From positions 1 to 18,013 of the forward strand of contig JAEOTF010000368.1 of NCBI GenBank assembly GCA_016840025.1: a stretch of DNA of 18,013 bases, read 5' to 3'. Below, piece after piece: positions 14,335-18,013 of the stretch. Source of the stretch: Candidatus Hodarchaeota archaeon (lineage in GTDB: Archaea > Asgardarchaeota > Heimdallarchaeia > Hodarchaeales > YT1-039). Within the stretch, counting starts at the first letter, position 1, and each line of letters starts with the position of its first letter. A program made the position numbers and the translations under genes. The notes beneath the pieces are model-generated. The model did not search any database. It had not been told where the DNA came from and was given only the letters and a program-made list of their open reading frames with translations.

Positions 14335-15534
14335 TTGAAACCAAGAGATGAGGAAGCTAGTCTTCGCAATGAGCTTACGAAAGTTAAAGCCCAGCTCCGG
14401 CATATAGAAGATGCCTATCGAAAATTGGGTGACGAAAAACGTGTTCTTGAAAATCGTACTAGTTTTCTTCAATCCAACCTTGAGAAAGTCCAAACTCTGC
14501 TTCAAGAGCAGGAAACCAAACTAAAAGAAATACAATCGGAAAAAGCTCGTTATTATCACGAGAGTACCGAAAAGGCTGCAGAAATTCAACATCATCAAGA
14601 ACAAATTGCTCATTTTTCGGAATCAATCCAAACAGGGGAAACTCGTCTCCAAAAAGACAGGGAAACAATACAGCAGCAGATCGACGAGCTTCAGAATAGA
14701 AACAACCATCTTAAAGAACAGATAGCGCTTTTTAATACACGAATGGGAGATATACAGCGAAAACTAAATGCTAAAGAGGGTTTGATTGAACAAATGAACA
14801 GTCAGCGTAATCAGTTATTCAAGGCTTCTGCTGACGTGATGTCATATATTCATTCCGACGTACTCCCAGAATTTTCTCCTCCAAAACGGGAAGAGATTGA
14901 ATTTGCTTTTTCTGAATTTCATGATGTTCTTCAATCGGTTGCACCATTAAGATTTCGTGTTCTTTTCAAGATTGTGGGTAAAGAAGGCAAAAAAACACTT
15001 ACCGAAATTGCCCAAGAGCTTAATGAAGACAAAAAGACCATTAAAACAATCATTGATGAACTCCAAGCTCGTCAGTGGATTAAAATGAGAGACAACTTCC
15101 TTCATGTTCCCGATGAAGTGGGTACCGAAATGCTCCCTCCCCATGAATGGGATAATCTACCGCCTGTAAAAATGTTCAACGAGTTGTTAAATTTTGCTAG
15201 AACAGTAACAGATCAGTTAAAAGTTTCTCGGGCGATTCTAAAGACAAGAACCATTATAACTTCTCAACCATCACTTTCTCTTGCCCTAAGACGAGAAGCC
15301 ATGACGTGGGCAGAAGAAAAAGGAGATTTTTCTCATCTTAAAGAATTACTTGATCAATGGAAACAAAAATACGCAGAGGTACCCACCCCAGAGCCTAAAC
15401 CTGTTGAGGACGCAGAGGTACCCGCTCCAGAGCCTGAACCTGTTGAGGACGCAGAGGTACCCGCTCCAGAGCCTGAACCTGTTGAGGATGAAATCCAAGA
15501 GTCAAGCCCTGAGGAAGAAGACAACGGTGAATAA
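14335..15534 (+). CDS. Coiled-coil protein with winged-helix domain and Pro/Glu repeat tail
   Basis: This protein has about 400 residues in three parts. Residues 1-165 are a long heptad-rich coiled coil (Q/E/K-rich, SMC-like in style but without ATPase motifs). Residues about 195-260 (PLRFRVLFKIVGK ... LTEIAQELNEDKKTIKTIID ... RQWIKMRDNFLHV) form a winged helix-turn-helix of the archaeal regulator type. The tail holds three copies of a 13-residue AEVPxPEPxPVED unit before an acidic end. The TTG at 14335 is the only conventional start. GAGGAG (14311-14316) instead fits an ATT codon at 14323, which would give MSNDLKPRDEE. It probably shares a transcript with the flavoprotein 3 nt downstream. 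It may be a DNA-binding or structural protein; no specific function is recognised. Confidence 0.82.
   Translation: MKPRDEEASLRNELTKVKAQLRHIEDAYRKLGDEKRVLENRTSFLQSNLEKVQTLLQEQETKLKEIQSEKARYYHESTEKAAEIQHHQEQIAHFSESIQTGETRLQKDRETIQQQIDELQNRNNHLKEQIALFNTRMGDIQRKLNAKEGLIEQMNSQRNQLFKASADVMSYIHSDVLPEFSPPKREEIEFAFSEFHDVLQSVAPLRFRVLFKIVGKEGKKTLTEIAQELNEDKKTIKTIIDELQARQWIKMRDNFLHVPDEVGTEMLPPHEWDNLPPVKMFNELLNFARTVTDQLKVSRAILKTRTIITSQPSLSLALRREAMTWAEEKGDFSHLKELLDQWKQKYAEVPTPEPKPVEDAEVPAPEPEPVEDAEVPAPEPEPVEDEIQESSPEEEDNGE
15373..15489 (+). repeat. Tandem 39-bp repeat, three copies, in frame
   Basis: Units at 15373-15411, 15412-15450 and 15451-15489 each encode AEVPxPEPxPVED. Units 2 and 3 differ only at their last base (GAC/GAT), so the last duplication is recent; unit 1 has several changes. 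Confidence 0.95.
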
Positions 15535-15537
15535 GGA

Positions 15538-16170
15538 ATGTTAATCCTTGCAATCAATGGTTCGCCTAAGAAAAAAAAATCAGGAACTGAGTGGTTACTC
15601 AACCTCGCTTTAGAAAGTGCTCAAACAGCTGAATTGAACGGGAATATTCGTACCGAAATGCTTCACCTTAGGGAGTATAAAATCCAAGATTGTAGAGGTG
15701 ATGATATTTGTGTGAAGAAAAAAGTCTGCCCTCTTTCCGAAAATGATGACTATCCCAGTATTGAACAGAAAATGCTCGAAGCAGATGCATTTATTTTAGG
15801 TGGTCCAACCTATTGGGCAGGTGTACCATCTATTATGCGACGTTGGATGGATCGCTCTAGAGCTCTAAAGATGAACGATCACCAGTTAAAAGACAAGATT
15901 GTCGGATTTATAACCACTGCGGGTCTACGTCACGGGGGACAGGAAGCCGCGCTGGCGTCAATGATGCACTTTACCCTATCTCAAGGAATGGTCATTGTAG
16001 GTGTGTGTGATGATCCAATACGTTATGGCTCTTTCCCCGTTGGTAGTCTTCAGTATGATATGGATGGTGAGCTGAAATTCCGAGGAATCTCTAAAGATCC
16101 TATTGCCACAGAAACTGCAAAACGCTTAGGTAAACGGATTGCCGAGGTTACCTACCGGCTAACAAAATAA
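15538..16170 (+). CDS. Flavodoxin-fold NAD(P)H-dependent FMN reductase family protein
   Basis: This 210-residue protein begins with the flavin-phosphate loop of the family (ILAINGSPKKKKSGTEWLL) and contains ILGGPTYWAGVPSIMRRWMDR (about 93-113), the typical second FMN-contact region. Iron-sulfur flavoproteins of archaea carry a compact CxxCxxC cluster motif between these. Here only widely spaced cysteines occur (C-x5-C-x5-C in QDCRGDDICVKKKVCP), so a [4Fe-4S] cluster is doubtful. It is likely a cytoplasmic flavin-dependent redox enzyme with unknown substrate. ATG 15538 follows the preceding stop by 3 nt, with GGTGAA upstream as ribosome-binding site. Confidence 0.88.
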   Translation: MLILAINGSPKKKKSGTEWLLNLALESAQTAELNGNIRTEMLHLREYKIQDCRGDDICVKKKVCPLSENDDYPSIEQKMLEADAFILGGPTYWAGVPSIMRRWMDRSRALKMNDHQLKDKIVGFITTAGLRHGGQEAALASMMHFTLSQGMVIVGVCDDPIRYGSFPVGSLQYDMDGELKFRGISKDPIATETAKRLGKRIAEVTYRLTK

Positions 16171-16214
16171 CTCGCATAATAAGCTCGAGAGATTTCCCTA
16201 AACGCCATGTACCC

Positions 16215-16225
16215 TTTTTTCTTTT
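16215..16225 (+). terminator. Poly-T terminator of flavoprotein transcript
   Basis: TTTTTTCTTTT lies 45 nt after the flavoprotein stop on the plus strand, the usual archaeal T-tract signal. Confidence 0.5.
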
Positions 16226-16250
16226 ATAAGGCATTATTATTCCAATGAGA

Positions 16251-16380
16251 ATTGAAGTATTCTGTACTTCAATGGCATTGTATCTCAGAGGTTTAACAAT
16301 CCTGACAATAAAATCCCATAGTTTAGGAAACTATGCGCTATGGTTAGTCTCCTAATCTTCCGTTCTGTGCTTGAGGAGAC
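16251..16380. other. Cluster of three hairpins
   Basis: ATTGAAGTA-TTCTG-TACTTCAAT (16251-16273) is a perfect 9-bp stem. CATAGTTT-AGG-AAACTATG (16317-16335) is a perfect 8-bp stem. GTCTCCT (16347-16353) pairs with AGGAGAC (16374-16380). None is followed by a clear T-run on the plus strand. The cluster sits directly downstream of the LAGLIDADG gene (minus strand), so it could be the 3' part of an RNA element carrying that gene, or a set of transcript ends. Confidence 0.45.
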
Positions 16381-16386
16381 CTATTT

Positions 16387-17499
16387 TTATGCCTCCAAAA
16401 CATCCTTCTTCCATAAATGCCTATAGAACTTCCACGGGAAGGTGAATTTGGCAGTGAAGTAGTCATCTGATGGCACTCGGGAAATATAGTCGAAAAAATG
16501 GTCAACACTCTTTTTTCCAGTGACTACGGGGACATGACGGTCTTTATTATTAGGAGAAGGCAAGATTTCGGTACTAATGCCTATATTTTGTAATTTTTTC
16601 TGTAATAACTTGTTATCCTCATAACTAAAGCCCTGAGTATTTAATGTGATTCTATTTTGTTTATAATCTCCACAGTCGATAAAACAGTGAAAAATAATCA
16701 ACGGAGTTAGCTCTAAGTTTTTGGGGATCGTTTTTTTATCATTAGGGAAGAATTGTTGATAGATGTCGTATAGATCTATGGTAGCGTCAGAGTACTCGTA
16801 ATTATCTAGAGATAGGATATAATTTCTGTGTTGTCTCCATATCTCATCTTCAATATCCATCTGTAAAGAAGCTGTTTTTGTCTTCGCTAGTATTCTAGAA
16901 GCATTAATATAATCGTTAATAACACCCTCAATTTGTATTTTCTCTGCCAAGTGTCTCAGTCTATCCAAGAAGTCTATCGCTTTAGTGATTTTTTCAAAAT
17001 TTTGACCGTTAGGTTCTTTAGAGCGACTAATGATTGAACAATGTCCCAGAATTGTACCGATAATGGTTTGTCTTAACCTAGAACACAATGGTTTGTGTCC
17101 TTTTGTTAGTATCTTTCTAACATGCTTTAATTTACGGTTCGATAATACTAAGTCGTTATTATATTCTTTCAATGTCTTTTTGATCTCGTCTTGGTCGATA
17201 CCACAGAAAAATCGCTTGATCTCTTTTGGTGTATATCCTCTTAGGAGCAGGTCTAACATCTGTAGCAGAAAATACTTTTTTACTCGGTTTTCATTGTTGG
17301 GTTTCGCTACGTCTTCAGTGACTTCATCGAATTCTTTTTCATCCATTCCCGTCCATTTAAGTTTCTGTTCATTTGTCCAGTAAGGATCTTTTTTTAGTTC
17401 ACACCCTATTTTAATTTTTATCCTTACTTCTTTTAGTAAATTTTCTTCAGTCCAATCAGGGTTTTTTGTTTTTAATTTATGTGTTATTTCCATTTTCAT
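16387..17499 (-). CDS. LAGLIDADG homing-endonuclease family protein, catalytic acids lost
   Basis: This protein has 370 residues from the first ATG. The first LAGLIDADG helix is RQTIIGTILGHCSI (about 144-157) and the second is LIIFHCFIDCGDY (about 267-279). The latter is followed by the diagnostic NRITLNTQGFSYEDNKLL and a KSVDHFFDYI ending, as in intron-encoded LAGLIDADG enzymes. Active members have GDGS and DDGS at these places; here they are GHCS (H153) and DCGD (C276). Both metal-binding acids are therefore gone and cleavage is unlikely. A splicing (maturase) role or decay is possible. The frame stays open upstream to 17754 with Lys-rich and HTH-like sequence but no ATG, GTG or TTG, so the true N-terminus is unclear. 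A second HTH-like segment (RGYTPKEIKRFF) lies at 87-98. Confidence 0.8.
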   Translation of the reverse strand: MKMEITHKLKTKNPDWTEENLLKEVRIKIKIGCELKKDPYWTNEQKLKWTGMDEKEFDEVTEDVAKPNNENRVKKYFLLQMLDLLLRGYTPKEIKRFFCGIDQDEIKKTLKEYNNDLVLSNRKLKHVRKILTKGHKPLCSRLRQTIIGTILGHCSIISRSKEPNGQNFEKITKAIDFLDRLRHLAEKIQIEGVINDYINASRILAKTKTASLQMDIEDEIWRQHRNYILSLDNYEYSDATIDLYDIYQQFFPNDKKTIPKNLELTPLIIFHCFIDCGDYKQNRITLNTQGFSYEDNKLLQKKLQNIGISTEILPSPNNKDRHVPVVTGKKSVDHFFDYISRVPSDDYFTAKFTFPWKFYRHLWKKDVLEA

Positions 17500-17754
17500 T
17501 AACTTTTCTTCTTCTATTTTTCTTCTTTTTTCTACTCTAAGTTGAGCGGATTCCTGTTGGGTGCGAAAATTAATCCTGAATTTTCTTAAAAGTGCCCGAG
17601 TTTGGCCTTCTATTTGTTTTTTCTTCAGTTTCTTCTTTTTAATCTTCTTCTTGAGGAGAATTCTCCCGATCTCAGTTGGTGAAAGTTCCTTCTTCCAATA
17701 GAGGGTATTTCTAATTTTTTTTGAGTTCTTTCTTGGTACTCCGCTCTTTGTCCT
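17500..17754 (-). other. Open upstream extension of the LAGLIDADG frame
   Basis: After a TAA (17755-17757) the frame of the LAGLIDADG gene is open for 85 codons. It reads TLYWKKELSPTEIGRILLKK, then a Lys-rich stretch. The first part resembles the helix-turn-helix often found N-terminal in such proteins. No standard start codon is present; an ATT at 17713-17715 lies just before it. CCCC-GAAA-GGGG (17760-17771) and TTCCGA-AAAC-TCGGAA (17796-17811) are hairpins on the plus strand next to this. Confidence 0.45.
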
Positions 17755-17808
17755 TTATTCCCCGAAAGGGGCTCTGTTCGCGTCTCTTTAGCAGCTTCCG
17801 AAAACTCG

Positions 17809-18013
17809 GAAAAAGTTGGCCATTCCCATCTAGAGGAGCGTGAAAACGCCCCCATTTTCACTTTCACTCCTCTCCTCCAAATGGTGAAAAAGGTTCACCC
17901 CCTTGAACCACCCGGTACTTTATCTCGTCTTATGCTAGACAGAAACGCCCATCCAAAGGCGTAATGTACGGTTCGGAAGAGTTAAAGAACTCAACGACAC
18001 GGACAGCAACCGA
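17809..18013 (+). repeat. Dispersed structured element, copy B
   Basis: This is the second copy of the 205-nt element. Matching blocks are 17809-17824, 17857-17885, 17938-17949 with 17956-17966, ACGGTTC at 17968-17974, and the identical 19-mer at 17995-18013, which is the last base of the window. The arm AGAGGAG (17832-17838) pairs with CTCCTCT (17867-17873); the equivalent arm of copy A pairs with other bases. GGTTCA and TGAACC (17892-17909) form a hairpin seen only here. It lies directly upstream of the minus-strand LAGLIDADG frame. Ending exactly at a repeat boundary suggests an assembly break. Confidence 0.7.

Noticed and set aside
15650..15735. [4Fe-4S] site in the FMN reductase
   Set aside because: The compact cysteine motif of iron-sulfur flavoproteins is absent; the cysteines are too widely spaced to claim a cluster.
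17625..17867. 80-residue minus-strand frame overlapping copy B
   Set aside because: It covers the structured repeat and the open LAGLIDADG extension in another frame, has low-complexity Arg/Ser/Glu content and no motif.
17938..18013. GTACGGTTC near the end looks like the 3' strand of group II intron domain V
   Set aside because: The expected 5' strand (GAGCCGTAT-like) is missing; the preceding ACGCC/GGCGT hairpin does not extend into it, and copy A lacks the GTAC. No reverse transcriptase gene is present.
17995..18013. Minus-strand translation of both copies of the 19-mer gives SVAVRV, suggesting a conserved peptide
   Set aside because: Downstream translations diverge and hit stops. The neighbouring matches are not codon-patterned and equal spacing fits RNA better.
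1..18013. CRISPR array or complete insertion sequence
   Set aside because: No regularly spaced repeats of 23-50 nt and no transposase frame were seen; the only tandem repeat is the in-frame 39-bp unit.

Overview
The window reads as a chromosomal piece of an anaerobic, AT-rich archaeon. The evidence is an archaeal multi-OB replication protein A, an archaeal NAC homologue, an archaeal EngB-like GTPase, TATA-type promoters, TTG/GTG starts, T-rich terminators, tRNA genes with introns and no encoded CCA, and a soluble (group 3c) [NiFe] hydrogenase joined to heterodisulfide-reductase subunit A. A short possible remnant of an Arf/Ras-type small GTPase (ANKQDL motif near 876) would fit an Asgard lineage. 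That placement is an inference and is weakly supported.

Left end (1-1025): a 205-nt conserved non-coding element (copy A) is followed by about 240 nt rich in hairpins. Then come a small two-helix membrane protein and a possible GTPase fragment in a decayed-looking stretch.

Information-processing block (1026-5665): rpa on the minus strand diverges from a plus-strand cluster. The cluster holds an EngB-like GTPase, a small zinc-ribbon membrane protein, a 393-aa protein of unknown function and a NAC protein whose frame overlaps the end of the unknown gene.

Energy block (5734-11245): a hydrogenase maturation protease precedes a hydrogenase operon, mvhG-mvhA-hdrA. HdrA carries MvhD fused at its C-terminus. 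Electrons from H2 would flow MvhA, MvhG, MvhD domain, then the HdrA flavin, which is the site of electron bifurcation in characterised relatives. No hdrB or hdrC lies in the window, so the final acceptor module must be elsewhere or different. The large subunit has a 29-residue C-terminal tail of the kind removed by the maturation protease.

Middle (11324-13941): an apparently stand-alone N6-adenine DNA methyltransferase with a zinc ribbon in its C-terminal half, then two tRNA genes, CAU (Met or Ile2) on the minus strand and Asn(GUU) on the plus strand. Both have a 30-nt insertion at the same D-loop position with related ends, best read as homologous non-canonical introns. tRNA-Asn also has a 21-nt intron at the canonical 37/38 site.

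Right part (14123-16170): a 48-aa zinc protein missed by normal length cut-offs, a coiled-coil/winged-helix protein with a 13-residue tail repeat, and a flavodoxin-fold FMN reductase. The last two are 3 nt apart. Right end (16215-18013): a poly-T terminator, a cluster of three hairpins, a minus-strand LAGLIDADG protein that has lost both catalytic acids, and copy B of the 205-nt element. Copies A and B are in the same orientation and almost equal in length. Copy B ends exactly at the end of the window, which suggests an assembly break in a dispersed repeat. This element, possibly linked to the LAGLIDADG gene, is the best candidate for something undescribed here.
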